Assembly: GCA_013204555.1 (NCBI GenBank)
Contig: JABMNO010000049.1
Span: 80,763-144,762, forward strand
DNA length: 64,000 bases
Reading direction: 5' to 3'
Source of the DNA: Chloroflexota bacterium
Lineage (GTDB): Bacteria; Chloroflexota; Dehalococcoidia; Lucifugimonadales; Lucifugimonadaceae
Shown here in pieces: positions 8,491 to 17,417 of the stretch. The first letter of the stretch is position 1, and every line of letters starts with the position of its first letter. The translations under genes and the position numbers were made by a program. The notes beneath the pieces were generated by a model, which saw only the letters and a list, made by a program, of their open reading frames with translations, made no database searches and was not told the origin of the DNA.

Positions 8491-9645
8491 CTACCAGTTC
8501 GTGTAGGAGCCGTCGCTACGATGCAGGTGTGGCGGCTCAGCAAATTTGAATGGCTCCGTGAGAGCACTCTCGTCCACCTCAACTCCAAGGCCTGGCTGGT
8601 CTAGCACGGTCACCCTTCCGGGCTCGACTTTTGGCTGGACCGGGAAGACTCTGGGGTCGTACTTGCCTGGCTTCTCGCCCGGAGACTCCCGGATCTCAAG
8701 CCACGAGAAATTGGGCACGGCCATCGCCATATGTGATGTCGCCGCAACGCAGATCGGACCCAGTGGATTGTGCGGCATCAGATCGATGTAATGCGCCTCG
8801 CACCACCCCGCCACCTTCATCGCCTCGGTGATCCCGCCAACGTTGCAGATATCCACTCGTGCAAAGTTGGTAAGCCCTTTCTCTACATACGGAAGAAACT
8901 GCCACTTTGAAGAGAATTCTTCGCCGATAGCGAACGGAATATTGGTCATCTTGCGAAGTTCTATATAAGCCTCCGGCGTCTCGTCCCGAATAGGCTCTTC
9001 AATGAAGTCCAGCGTATCTGGCCGGAGCTTGTTACAGAACGACGACGCCTCTGCCACTGAAAATCGATGATGAATGTCGATGCCGATCACGGGTTCAGGA
9101 CCAAGCGCCTCACGCGCCGCGTTGAGAGCCGTCGCCGTAGCTGCGACCGACTCCCGAGGCTCGTACAGTTGCTCGCTTCCTTCTTTACTGAATTCCAAAC
9201 CCAACCGAAACGCTTTGTAGCCGGCGTCCCACAGGGTCTGACCCATCGCCACAACCTCTTCAGTGTTGTTGCCAGTGCCAGTTGCGAATGTCGGAACCCA
9301 CTCCCGATGCTTGCCGCCCAACAACTCGTACACCGGCACCCCCAGCTTTTTTCCGACGATGTCGTACAGAGCTATATCGATGGCCGAAATGGCGCCCGTA
9401 AGTACCCGTCCACCCTCGAAATACTGAGATCGATACATCTCCTGCCACATCCGGCCTCGCTGCATCGGATCCTGTCCCAGCAAGAATTCTCGATAGTGCT
9501 GCACTGCACCCTGTACCGCCAATTCGCGCCCAATCACACCTGACTCGCCCCAGCCGTAAATCCCTTCGTCCGTCTCGATCTTTACGAGCATCTGGTTTCG
9601 CGCGCCAACCCACACGGGAAATGTCTTAATGTCGGTGATCTTCAT
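8491..9645 (-). CDS. Enolase-superfamily acid-sugar dehydratase, paralog 2 (galactonate/mannonate dehydratase-like)
   Basis: About 384 aa. Barrel residues are GIDIHHRF (Asp190, His192), FIEEP near 215-218, IGEE (Glu242), RVDICN (Asp265) and the MPHNPLGP loop (His292). A DxH motif at the first metal position plus HNPxGP is characteristic of the D-galactonate/D-mannonate/D-arabinonate dehydratase subgroup. The second strand reads FRLG, so there is no KxK Lys base; His acts instead in that subgroup. The product would be a 2-keto-3-deoxy sugar acid. The ATG at 9645 is preferred because AAAGGGA lies about ten bases upstream; an ATG at 9666 is also in frame. It is divergent from nitroreductase B, repeating the arrangement at 724-2758. 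Confidence 0.88.
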   Translation of the reverse strand: MKITDIKTFPVWVGARNQMLVKIETDEGIYGWGESGVIGRELAVQGAVQHYREFLLGQDPMQRGRMWQEMYRSQYFEGGRVLTGAISAIDIALYDIVGKKLGVPVYELLGGKHREWVPTFATGTGNNTEEVVAMGQTLWDAGYKAFRLGLEFSKEGSEQLYEPRESVAATATALNAAREALGPEPVIGIDIHHRFSVAEASSFCNKLRPDTLDFIEEPIRDETPEAYIELRKMTNIPFAIGEEFSSKWQFLPYVEKGLTNFARVDICNVGGITEAMKVAGWCEAHYIDLMPHNPLGPICVAATSHMAMAVPNFSWLEIRESPGEKPGKYDPRVFPVQPKVEPGRVTVLDQPGLGVEVDESALTEPFKFAEPPHLHRSDGSYTNW

Positions 9646-9855
9646 CGCAATATTCCCTTTGTGCAAGGCACGAAGCCTTCAGGTCCATGTGTTGTTTCCG
9701 GTCAAACTGACCGGCGGCTACTTTACTCCGCCACGTGAGAGTTGATTCAGATCACTTTGACCGTGAAACGGCGTAATCTCTGTCAATGGCGGATCAATAA
9801 GGACATGGTAATTCCGGAGGCCGGATTGAGATTAAAGAACATAGGCAAACTGGAT

Positions 9856-10446
9856 ATGTCAGTGGGCGACGCCATCTACTCGCTTCGCGCTATCAGGCGT
9901 CTGAAGCCGGACCCTATTCCAGATGAGGATCTATGGACCGTCTTGGACGCGGCACGCCAGGCGCCGAATGGCAGTAATCAACAGGATTGGCACTTCGTCG
10001 TGATCCGGGACCCAGAAATCCGGCGCCAATTCGGAGCGCTCTTTCGAAAGGCCTGGTGGGCCAAGCGAAACGACGCTGGTTATTTCAAGCCTGAAGACCT
10101 CCCCGATCATTTCCGATCGGCAATGGGCCTGGCTGATGCGATTGGCGAATCACCCGTGATCGTGCTGGCCTGTGCGATGAATCTCGGATTCCGAGAATCG
10201 GTTATTCCTGCTACCCAGAACCTGTTGCTTGCTGCCCGAGCCCTCGGGATTGGAGGAACGATAACTTCCCTTCACCCGTCAGTTGACGGGTCGATCAAAG
10301 AACTCCTACAGATACCTGGGAGCGTGGAAATTGTGTACTGCGTACCGCTTGGCTACCCAAAAGGTGATTTCGGCCCCGTCACTCGCAAACCTCTGGCCGA
10401 AATAGTTTCGGAAGACGCCTGGGGCTCCGCACAGCGATCTCTTTAG
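9856..10446 (+). CDS. Nitroreductase-family FMN oxidoreductase, paralog B
   Basis: A 196-aa nitroreductase, clearly paralogous to 2144-2758. Shared landmarks are RAIRRLKPDPIPDE, APNGSNQQDWHFVVIRDP, LLLAARALGIGGTITSL and GYPKGDFGPVTRKPLAEIV. The ATG at 9856 gives an N terminus colinear with paralog A; in-frame starts at 9742 and 9805 would add sequence with no counterpart. The central segment carries KAWWAKRNDAGYF, absent from paralog A, so substrate preference probably differs. It likely reduces a small electrophile with NAD(P)H via FMN. Confidence 0.85.
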   Translation: MSVGDAIYSLRAIRRLKPDPIPDEDLWTVLDAARQAPNGSNQQDWHFVVIRDPEIRRQFGALFRKAWWAKRNDAGYFKPEDLPDHFRSAMGLADAIGESPVIVLACAMNLGFRESVIPATQNLLLAARALGIGGTITSLHPSVDGSIKELLQIPGSVEIVYCVPLGYPKGDFGPVTRKPLAEIVSEDAWGSAQRSL

Positions 10447-10982
10447 AGACGCTAACCGCGGCCCGACGACCTATCGCCACGCCCACGCAAGCCATCTTGA
10501 GAGCGTGTACGCAATTACACACCCGCGCTTCGTCATAGAGCGAGATTGTCATCGGTGTCTTAGGTTCCTCCCACTTTTGATGGAGCTGGGGGGGCAGTAG
10601 ACAGAGCTTGTGTCGATACGTTTACCTACTCAGGTAGCTTAATCCGTTGGCTTGTCATGAGTGGTTGAAGCAATTGCACCGCTGGGTCAAGATTCGGGAA
10701 GCCGGTCATTCTGCACAGCGTTTGACGAGTAACGAAACTATCTAAGGGTTCGATCTTCGGGAGGAGAGCGAGTTTAAGCATCTGCCAGATAATAGATCTT
10801 CGGCATCAAATGAACGATTTTACTGGAGGAGTAGGCTGCATAAATCTGAAGCTGAATCACGATTCAGCTCGGCTGCACACCCGCCGGCGACCTGAGTTCT
10901 GACAGATCCAAGGTAGATTGATCAAGGCGGATGTGGCGCCACATGACATTGATAGGGCGGGTGCGAGGGAGCTGGGCAGTAG
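10447..10982. other. Gene-free 536-bp spacer
   Basis: No coding frame of convincing composition on either strand. It contains one copy of the tRNA-like dispersed repeat at 10504-10600. A run of G (near 10590) and several weak short repeats were seen, but no clear promoter, terminator or RNA gene. Confidence 0.5.
10504..10600 (+). repeat. tRNA-like dispersed repeat, copy A
   Basis: The 15 bases CGTGTACGCAATTAC at 10504-10518 recur exactly at 58311-58325. Both copies continue with a diverged ACCC.CG.TTCGT, then TAGAGCG and a region resembling the anticodon arm and T arm of a tRNA. In this copy the T-arm region (GGTTCCTCCC) is degenerate and no cloverleaf can be closed, so it is not a functional tRNA gene. 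See the copy at 58311-58395. Confidence 0.45.
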
Positions 10983-11972
10983 ATGTCACGGGAATCGGAT
11001 GGGATAGGTACGTCAAAAAAGATCATCCTCTGGAATATGCGCCACCTTCTCGGCTCTCAGGTCCCTGATCGATTGCAGGAAATCAAATCCGCAGCGCCTG
11101 GCTATGATGTCGAAATCTACGATCGGCAGGACGAGATGGAATTGGCGATCAACGAGGCCGAAATTGTGGCCTCGGTCGGACTTGCCTCCGCTTCGCTTGC
11201 TGAGGCGAAGAACCTCCGGTGGCTAAATAACTGGGGCGCCGGCATCGACCACGGTTTCACCGAAGAATTCATTGATCACCCAGTAGTTCTGACATCCTCG
11301 AAAGGGAACGGCGCCATACCTCTGGCCGAGCACGCGATGTTGCTGATACTAATGCTCAACGCCAACGCCGCCGAATATTTGGATGCTCAGAAAGCCAGGA
11401 GCTGGGACCGCCGATTTCACCCGGAACTCAACGGCCAGACGGTAGGCATAATCGGTCTGGGTCATTCGGGCGCCGACCTCGCCCATAAGTGCAAGGCGTT
11501 CCACATGCGCGTGCTGGGACTCCGACGGACAAAGCAGGCTTGCCCAGATGTTGACGAGCTATTCACACATGACCGGCTACCCGAGTTCCTTCGACAGTTG
11601 GACTTCCTGGTAATCGCAGCGCCCATGACCGCCTTGACCGAGGGCCTACTGGGTGAAGCCGAACTTCGAGTCATGAAATCGACCGCCTACGCAGTCGTCT
11701 TTTCGCGAGGCGGGATCATAGAAGATCATGCGCTCGTGAAGGCTCTGAACGAAGGATGGATTGCCGGCGCCGGGCTGGACGCTCATACCCTGGAGCCACT
11801 GCCGACCGACAGCCCGTTCTGGTCCACGCCGAACACGATAATCACGCCGCACGCAGGGGCCCTTAGTACCCAGTTTGCGGCGCGCACCCTCGATATGTTC
11901 GTGGACAACCTTCGTCGCTACGTCAAAGGCGAACCCCTGCGGAACGTGGTGGACAAACGGATCCTCTATTAG
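10983..11972 (+). CDS. D-isomer-specific 2-hydroxyacid dehydrogenase
   Basis: A 329-aa NAD(P)-dependent 2-hydroxyacid dehydrogenase. The Rossmann motif GLGHSG lies at 158-163 and the catalytic triad residues are visible as Arg242 (FSRGG), Glu271 (LEPLP) and His290 (TPHAG). These enzymes interconvert 2-keto acids and D-2-hydroxy acids such as glyoxylate/glycolate, hydroxypyruvate/glycerate or phosphoglycerate. The usual DVF.EEPLP motif is DAHTLEPLP here. GAGGGAG precedes the ATG. No operon partner is evident: it is flanked by a long spacer and by trmL. Confidence 0.88.
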   Translation: MSRESDGIGTSKKIILWNMRHLLGSQVPDRLQEIKSAAPGYDVEIYDRQDEMELAINEAEIVASVGLASASLAEAKNLRWLNNWGAGIDHGFTEEFIDHPVVLTSSKGNGAIPLAEHAMLLILMLNANAAEYLDAQKARSWDRRFHPELNGQTVGIIGLGHSGADLAHKCKAFHMRVLGLRRTKQACPDVDELFTHDRLPEFLRQLDFLVIAAPMTALTEGLLGEAELRVMKSTAYAVVFSRGGIIEDHALVKALNEGWIAGAGLDAHTLEPLPTDSPFWSTPNTIITPHAGALSTQFAARTLDMFVDNLRRYVKGEPLRNVVDKRILY

Positions 11973-12159
11973 GAGGACGCCGAAGGCTGATAGGCCCTCT
12001 CCCGACCGCTGAACCCTCAAGTAGTTTCGTAACTTGTCGGATGCTGAACGGATGTGACGCAGAAATACTCACTCGTCTAAACATCCCCACGATTAAATCA
12101 CCTAATCTGGGAGTCGTCTCAGACTCGACTGACCTCTACAACATTGGTAATAGTAGCAA

Positions 12160-12660
12160 ATGCCGTTCAACGTAGCTCTGGTCGCCCCCGAAATACCGCA
12201 AAACACGGGCAACATCATCCGCTTATGTGCGAATACGGGTTCTCGACTGCACTTAGTTGAACCACTGGGATTTAGCCTCACCGATAAGCAGCTTCGACGT
12301 GCATCCTTGGATTATTCGCACCTGGCCGATGTAGTAGTCCATGATTCCGTCGAATCACTCTTCAAGTCGGTAGACCCCGAAAGAGTCTTCGTCACCACGA
12401 CGGAAGGTAAGACCTCGTACGACAAGATCGAGTATCAACCGGACGACACGGTGGTTTTCGGCTCCGAAAGCCGGGGGTTGCCTGACGATATTATTTCCAC
12501 ATTCCATCCCGACAGATGTATCAGAATTCCGATGATGCCTTCAAACAGGAGCATTAATCTCTCAAATGCTGTCGCCCTTGTGGTTTATGAAATGTGGCGA
12601 CAACATGCATTTGTGGGTGAAGACGCGAAAACCTTGGATCAACAGCAGTATTTTTCGTGA
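12160..12660 (+). CDS. trmL: tRNA (cytidine/uridine-34 2'-O)-methyltransferase
   Basis: A 166-aa SPOUT methyltransferase of the TrmL/YibK group, full length. It starts NVALVAPEIPQNTGNIIRLC, the family N terminus, and ends with the SAM-binding trefoil knot: FGSESRGLPDD near 107-117, then RIPMMPSNRSINLSNAVALVVYE near 128-150. TrmL methylates the wobble ribose of leucine tRNAs using S-adenosylmethionine. It stands alone, 187 bp after the hydroxyacid dehydrogenase, with no evident ribosome-binding site. Confidence 0.93.
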   Translation: MPFNVALVAPEIPQNTGNIIRLCANTGSRLHLVEPLGFSLTDKQLRRASLDYSHLADVVVHDSVESLFKSVDPERVFVTTTEGKTSYDKIEYQPDDTVVFGSESRGLPDDIISTFHPDRCIRIPMMPSNRSINLSNAVALVVYEMWRQHAFVGEDAKTLDQQQYFS

Positions 12661-12877
12661 AGAGCGAATTATCGGATCCTGGTGTCGGGAGCGATAAATG
12701 GTGGGCTCTATCCGACCTCTAATTTCAGCCAGTCTTGCAACCCCTAGACAGCATTGGGTAGCAAGAAAGAACACTGGCGGCTAGACCAGGTGAGATCAAA
12801 TAGGCCTCGATGGGACTATCCATCACCTCAATCACTCAACTTCAAACCCGCTGGCGAATAGTCTGTTCTATGGGTTA

Positions 12878-14164
12878 CTACTCGTACTCAGCCAGCGCAT
12901 CACCATGCGCAGCCCACATCGCCTCGAACATATCGTCGATCTCTTGCAACGAAAGCACCGCTGACGTCAGCGGATCAAGCATGACGGCATGGCGCGCATC
13001 ATCTTTGCTTCGATCCAGCACGGCGCGCACCGCCAACTCCTGAACTGCGATATTCGATCGATTCAGCGCTGCCAGCTGTGGCGGCAAGTCGCCGATTTGC
13101 ATCGGGTGTAGACCACCTTTGTCCACCAGACAGGGGACTTCGACGCAACTCTGCGCTGGTAGGTTCGTTATCAGTCCTTCGTTATAAACATTGCCGTTGA
13201 TTACGGTCGTCTCGCCGGATTCCATCGCACCCATGATCCGGCACGCGTACTCGTCTGACCTCTCGGCCGTCAGTGGCGTATCGCCCTTGATCTCCTGCTG
13301 CATCTTGTCGAAGTACTCTTCGTTGCGCTTCTCAAGTCGCGCCAGATCCACTTCAATCGCATCAAGGTTGAACTCGTGAATCCGATCCGGCGTAACACGA
13401 AAATACGGCACGTACTCCGACATATGCCTGGTGGACTCAGTCACAAAACTGTCGAAATGCCGCATAACTTCGAACCGCACTGGATCCTTGGCGTACGTGT
13501 CGTCGTCATCCAGCGCATCCCAGAGCGCCGGGTAGGCGTCCTTGCCGTCGCGCTCGAATCGTAAGAACCACGCCATGTGGTTGATGCCGGCCACCCACGC
13601 CCACACATCGTCGTGGGGCGCTCCAATGTAATCAGCCAGCACCTGAGTGGTCCGCTGAACGCTATGGCACAGGCCGACCGCCTTAACGTCGGTTGCCTCG
13701 TTGATCGCCCAGCAGGCCATCGCCATAGGGTTGGTGTACTGGAGCAGCCATGCATCCGGCGCCACATCTTCAATGTCGTTGCAAATATCGAGCAACACCG
13801 GAATGGTCCTCAACGCCTTGAACACGCCGCCCGGACCAATGGTGTCCGCCACCGATTGGTTCACGCCGCGTTCCATCGGAATGCCCTGGTCGATCTGGAG
13901 ATCGTCACCAACGCGAATCGTCGTTATGACGTAGTCGGCGCCTTCAAGCGCTGCTCTGCGGTCGGCGGTGGCGGTGATCTTGTTGCCTGAGCCAGCGTCG
14001 CTGACAAGCCTCGCACCAAACTTGCCAATGAGATCAAGCCGGTCCGTATCGATGTCCATCAACGCGATCTCAGCATCCTGCAGCGCAGGTGTTGTAACAA
14101 CGTCTTGCAACAAGCGTCTGGTGAATACGACGCTGCCTGCGCCGATAAGTGCGATCTTGGCCAT
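12878..14164 (-). CDS. Glycoside hydrolase family 4 (alpha-glucosidase/alpha-galactosidase type)
   Basis: A 428-aa GH4 enzyme. N-terminal KIALIGAGSVVFT is the NAD+-binding motif; QYTNPMAM, GLCHSVQ (metal-ligand Cys) and GINHMAWF (metal-ligand His) are the family active-site motifs. GH4 enzymes hydrolyse glycosides by a redox-elimination mechanism needing NAD+ and Mn2+, and act in the cytoplasm. Sequence resembles the AglA/MelA/glucuronidase side of the family; the exact glycoside is unclear. ATG at 14164 has GAGGA 8 bases upstream; the in-frame ATG at 14200 lacks one. It is divergent from the aldehyde dehydrogenase gene. Confidence 0.9.
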   Translation of the reverse strand: MAKIALIGAGSVVFTRRLLQDVVTTPALQDAEIALMDIDTDRLDLIGKFGARLVSDAGSGNKITATADRRAALEGADYVITTIRVGDDLQIDQGIPMERGVNQSVADTIGPGGVFKALRTIPVLLDICNDIEDVAPDAWLLQYTNPMAMACWAINEATDVKAVGLCHSVQRTTQVLADYIGAPHDDVWAWVAGINHMAWFLRFERDGKDAYPALWDALDDDDTYAKDPVRFEVMRHFDSFVTESTRHMSEYVPYFRVTPDRIHEFNLDAIEVDLARLEKRNEEYFDKMQQEIKGDTPLTAERSDEYACRIMGAMESGETTVINGNVYNEGLITNLPAQSCVEVPCLVDKGGLHPMQIGDLPPQLAALNRSNIAVQELAVRAVLDRSKDDARHAVMLDPLTSAVLSLQEIDDMFEAMWAAHGDALAEYE

Positions 14165-14330
14165 CCGGAGTTCCTCACTATCCCAGTAAACGTCCGCCAA
14201 CGAACTGCCACCAACCTAGCACAGGGGTATCGACCCGGCAATTACCTCAATTTAAATTCTAACGAAGGCACAGGTATACTCCGCCTCAGGATCAATACGG
14301 TCCGGTGGACCGATATGGGGAGGCTGAACG

Positions 14331-15743
14331 ATGAGAATGTACCTGGGCGGCGAATGGGTAAGTCGAGATCAGACGGTTGAAGTGATCAACCCGTACACGG
14401 GACAGCCGATCGACACAGTGCCTCGCGCCGGTATCGAAGATGTGGACCTTTCCATAAAGAGCGCAGAGCGCGGCTTCCAACAGATGCAGAAACTGTCGGC
14501 TCTCGATCGCTACGAATTTCTGATGAAGGCGGTCGCTCTCACCATCGAGCGTCGAGAAGATATCGCCTCCACACTTTCCGCCGAAGAGGGCAAGACGATC
14601 AACGAGGCGCGAACCGAAGTCGACCGCTGTGTCCAGACCCTCACCTGGTCTGCCGAAGAAGCAAAGCGTCTCCGCGGCGAGACGATCCCGCTCGACGCCT
14701 CGCCCGGCAATCCCACAAAGTTCGGCTTCACAGTTCGTGTGCCAGTGGGCATCGTTGCGGCAATCAGTCCGTTCAATTTCCCCCTGAATCTCGTGGCGCA
14801 CAAGGTTGGGCCCGCGCTGGCGGCAGGGAACGCTGTTGTGCTGAAACCTGCCTCGGACACGCCGCTATCTGCGCTCAAACTGGTCGAAGTTCTGATCGAA
14901 GCTGGCGCTCCATCAGAGGCGATTCAGTGCCTCACTGGTCCTGGTGGCGCAATCGGTGACACGTTGGTCGCACACCCCTCAGTTCGCAAAGTAACCTTCA
15001 CAGGCTCGCAGGAAGTGGGAGAACACATCACCCGCACAGCCGGCCTCAAGAAAGTCACCATGGAACTCGGCTCCAACTCTCCGCTGATCGTCATGCCTGA
15101 TGCCGATATGACAAAGGTCGTCGCTGCCACCGTGCAGAGTGGCTACTCAAACGCAGGTCAGGTCTGTATTTCAACACAGCGTGTGATTGTCGATGGCAAG
15201 GCCTATGGCGACTACCTCGACGCGCTGATTCCTGCCGTTGAAGCGATCACTGCCGGTGATCCTTCCAATGGCAACACCGGGATGGGCCCGATGGTTCGAG
15301 AGAGCGATGCCGTTCGAGTAAGAGATTGGCTGGACCAGGCGGTGGCGGGCGGGGGCAAACTCCTGACCGGTGGTGACCGCGAAGGCGCAATGATGAGCCC
15401 GGCGATCATCTCGGACGCCACATCCGACATGAAGGCCTACCGAGAAGAGCTATTCGGCCCGGCCGTAGTGGTCGCTCGCGCAAACGGCGTCGATGAGGCC
15501 ATAGCCATGGCCAACGACACCAGATTCGGTCTCGCCGCAGCGATCTTCACGGAGAGCATAGACACTGCTATGCGTTTCGCTCTGGAAGTAGATTCGGGCA
15601 ACTTGAACATCAATGGTGGCACGGCGTTCCGTGCAGACATGATGCCGTACGGTGGCCTCAAAGACTCCGGTCTTGGAAAAGAAGGCCCGACCTACGCGAT
15701 TGAGGAGATGACGGAAATGAAGATGGTGATATTTCACCGATAA
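14331..15743 (+). CDS. NAD(P)-dependent aldehyde dehydrogenase
   Basis: A 470-aa aldehyde dehydrogenase. Catalytic Cys279 (AGQVCIS), general base Glu245 (MELGSNSP), Asn149 (SPFNFP) and Lys172 (LKPAS) are all present. It oxidises an aldehyde to an acid or acyl-CoA; similarity is to the broad succinate-semialdehyde/glyceraldehyde/lactaldehyde group, and a substrate cannot be fixed. GGGGAGG sits 8 bases before the ATG. A small Cys-rich gene follows 26 bp later and both appear to end at the terminator at 15978. Confidence 0.92.
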   Translation: MRMYLGGEWVSRDQTVEVINPYTGQPIDTVPRAGIEDVDLSIKSAERGFQQMQKLSALDRYEFLMKAVALTIERREDIASTLSAEEGKTINEARTEVDRCVQTLTWSAEEAKRLRGETIPLDASPGNPTKFGFTVRVPVGIVAAISPFNFPLNLVAHKVGPALAAGNAVVLKPASDTPLSALKLVEVLIEAGAPSEAIQCLTGPGGAIGDTLVAHPSVRKVTFTGSQEVGEHITRTAGLKKVTMELGSNSPLIVMPDADMTKVVAATVQSGYSNAGQVCISTQRVIVDGKAYGDYLDALIPAVEAITAGDPSNGNTGMGPMVRESDAVRVRDWLDQAVAGGGKLLTGGDREGAMMSPAIISDATSDMKAYREELFGPAVVVARANGVDEAIAMANDTRFGLAAAIFTESIDTAMRFALEVDSGNLNINGGTAFRADMMPYGGLKDSGLGKEGPTYAIEEMTEMKMVIFHR

Positions 15744-15769
15744 GCCAATCGTCTGAGATAATGGGTGAC

Positions 15770-15958
15770 ATGAAACTTCTTGACGTCGAAATCATCGAAG
15801 AGACACCGCTTCCCCGTCACGCATGTGCTGGTCACTGCACCGGCAACAACGGCGGCGATGGCATGTGCTATCACGACGATGGCACGCGCCACCCCGTGGG
15901 CGCCTGTCGGCAGGCTGCAAAGGCAGCCGAGGCCGAAGCACCCAGCTCTGGCAGCTAG
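15770..15958 (+). CDS. Small Cys/His-rich protein
   Basis: A 62-aa protein starting MKLLDVEIIEET, with four Cys and four His in the block HACAGHCTGNNGGDGMCYH plus HPVGACR. Such clustering suggests a bound metal, most simply zinc or iron, but I recognise no named family. It begins 26 bp after the aldehyde dehydrogenase gene and ends 19 bp before a strong terminator, so it is probably the last gene of that operon. An ATG at 15761 is an alternative start. The Ala/Ser-rich tail is low complexity. Confidence 0.55.
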   Translation: MKLLDVEIIEETPLPRHACAGHCTGNNGGDGMCYHDDGTRHPVGACRQAAKAAEAEAPSSGS

Positions 15959-15977
15959 CCGCCGCCTCTCAACCGAA

Positions 15978-16004
15978 AACACCCGGCATTGCCGGGTGTT
16001 TTGT
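15978..16004 (+). terminator. Rho-independent terminator after the aldehyde dehydrogenase operon
   Basis: A perfect 10-bp stem AACACCCGGC / GCCGGGTGTT with a 3-base ATT loop (15978-16000) is followed by TTGTT. It lies 19 bp after the stop of the small Cys-rich gene. Because the stem ends in A/T pairs it may also work for transcripts coming from the right. Confidence 0.88.
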
Positions 16005-16194
16005 TATTTGGCGTAGCACGGCCATCTCTGACCCTGCGAGTGGTCCCCTGTCCCAACCAGACTGCAATTCCGGAATCGAAGATTCTGCGGGGTGACCAGA
16101 ATCGCGCAGTCGAGAGGCATCCGCGCGCGGCGTACGTTTCCCTTCACCGGAACTCGCATGGGCAGAGATGCCCATGCCACGTAGATCACTCTTC

Positions 16195-16374
16195 CTACAT
16201 CGCACTCACAACGAACGCGATGATCAGCCCAATAAATCCTGATCCACCAATCACCAGAAAGATCATGCCAGCATGATCAGTAACCCAATCCTGCCGATTG
16301 CCGCCCTTCCAGGCCTTGCCCTCAAGTCCCGTTGGAATCTTAGTGGGGTCGAATCCACCACCCGGCAAAGACAT
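16195..16374 (-). CDS. Small single-pass membrane protein (59 aa)
   Basis: A short frame on the minus strand. It begins MSLPGGGFDPTKIP with GGTGGA 4-5 bases before the ATG at 16374. A charged stretch (GLEGKAWKGGNRQDW) follows, then one hydrophobic helix of about 22 residues (MIFLVIGGSGFIGLIIAFVV) right before the stop. This is an N-out or N-in single-pass, tail-anchored layout. No family is recognised. It lies downstream of the methyltransferase gene at 16674-17417, from which it is separated by a strong hairpin. Composition and ribosome site support a real gene. Confidence 0.6.
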   Translation of the reverse strand: MSLPGGGFDPTKIPTGLEGKAWKGGNRQDWVTDHAGMIFLVIGGSGFIGLIIAFVVSAM

Positions 16375-16626
16375 AGTTCCACCCCCGTAAACAACTGGTT
16401 TCGTAGATACTACTCTTTCAGCAGCTTGATTCGCCCCAACGCAATCGCGACCAATACCAGCTGCGCTGTGTCATTCCACCGTGAGAGGTGTCATCTCCCT
16501 TCACCGCGTCATTCCGGAATCGAAGGCTTCACGGAGTTATCCGTGATCCAGGCACGCACACATGGCATGCGCAACAAACCCAACCTCCAGAACAGGGAGG
16601 TGATAACCACACCGACCCGCCGTAGC

Positions 16627-16660
16627 ACCGTAGGGGCACGTTCCTACGTGCCCCTACGGT
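16627..16660. repeat. Perfect 15-bp palindrome (GTAGGGGCA family)
   Basis: Arms ACCGTAGGGGCACGT and ACGTGCCCCTACGGT enclose a 4-base TCCT loop. It sits 14 bp after the stop of the methyltransferase gene. There is no T-run, so it is more like a dispersed REP-type palindrome than a classical terminator, although it could protect or end the transcript. Related degenerate copies occur near 3620 and 58250. Confidence 0.7.
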
Positions 16661-16673
16661 CGCATTACAAAAC

Positions 16674-17417
16674 CTACGGCGCTCTGAACAAGTACACCGC
16701 CCAGTTGACCGTGTCCCTGCCCCACTTCAGATAATCCATATCAGCCTTGCGTCGCCGCTCCAGCAACTCCAGCACGTCAGGATCGTCCGGGTGCTCCTCC
16801 GCGTAGGTCTCGGCCGCAAGCATCTGCAGGCTCTCGTACCGATCCCACTCATCCTGATTGCTGACCGTCACGTACAGCGGCTTCAGCCCTGCATTACGCG
16901 CGATCTCAACGTTCTCGGCGTGCGTCACCAGGGTCGGTGCAAACGTAGGTTCAGCTTCAACGTAATCGGCGTCGGGCTCTTTCATCTTGAACGGCTCACC
17001 AATGGCGATCAGTCCGCCCGGCTTGACGATCTTCTTCAGCGCCTCAATTGTCCCGAGGTACCCACCCCAGACCCACGTCGCTCCAATGCACATCGTCAGA
17101 TCGAATGAGTTCGGCGCGGCATCGTAGTCCGCTCCATCACCCTGAACGATCTCGACGCTGTCTTCAAGCTGGCGTTCCAACACTCTCCGCTTCGAGTTCT
17201 CAACCTCGTAAGGCGAGATGTCGATGCCTACGCCGGACGCGTCATGACGTTCAACAATTCTGAGCAGTAGTTCAGATTTGCCGCATGCGATATCCAGCAC
17301 GCGTGCGCCAGTATTAAGCGGAAGTAGGCTAACTAGCTCGTCGAGCTTGGCCTCAGATGTAGGGTTGCAGAGCAGGTGGTTACGATGCGTTATTCCGTGG
17401 TACTTCCAGATGTCCAT
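16674..17417 (-). CDS. Class I SAM-dependent methyltransferase
   Basis: A 247-aa methyltransferase. Motif I is VLDIACGKSELL near residues 40-51, motif II is VGIDISPYEV near 62-71, and an acidic QGDGADY follows near 90. The C-terminal half contains WVWGGYLGTIEALKKIVKPGGLIAIGEP, typical of the Methyltransf_25/11 group. Small-molecule methylation is most likely; the acceptor is unknown. It is monocistronic in appearance, facing the small membrane gene. Confidence 0.85.
   Translation of the reverse strand: MDIWKYHGITHRNHLLCNPTSEAKLDELVSLLPLNTGARVLDIACGKSELLLRIVERHDASGVGIDISPYEVENSKRRVLERQLEDSVEIVQGDGADYDAAPNSFDLTMCIGATWVWGGYLGTIEALKKIVKPGGLIAIGEPFKMKEPDADYVEAEPTFAPTLVTHAENVEIARNAGLKPLYVTVSNQDEWDRYESLQMLAAETYAEEHPDDPDVLELLERRRKADMDYLKWGRDTVNWAVYLFRAP

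Noticed and set aside
16627..16660. Rho-independent terminator
   Set aside because: Perfect stem but no T-run on either side; more like a dispersed palindrome.
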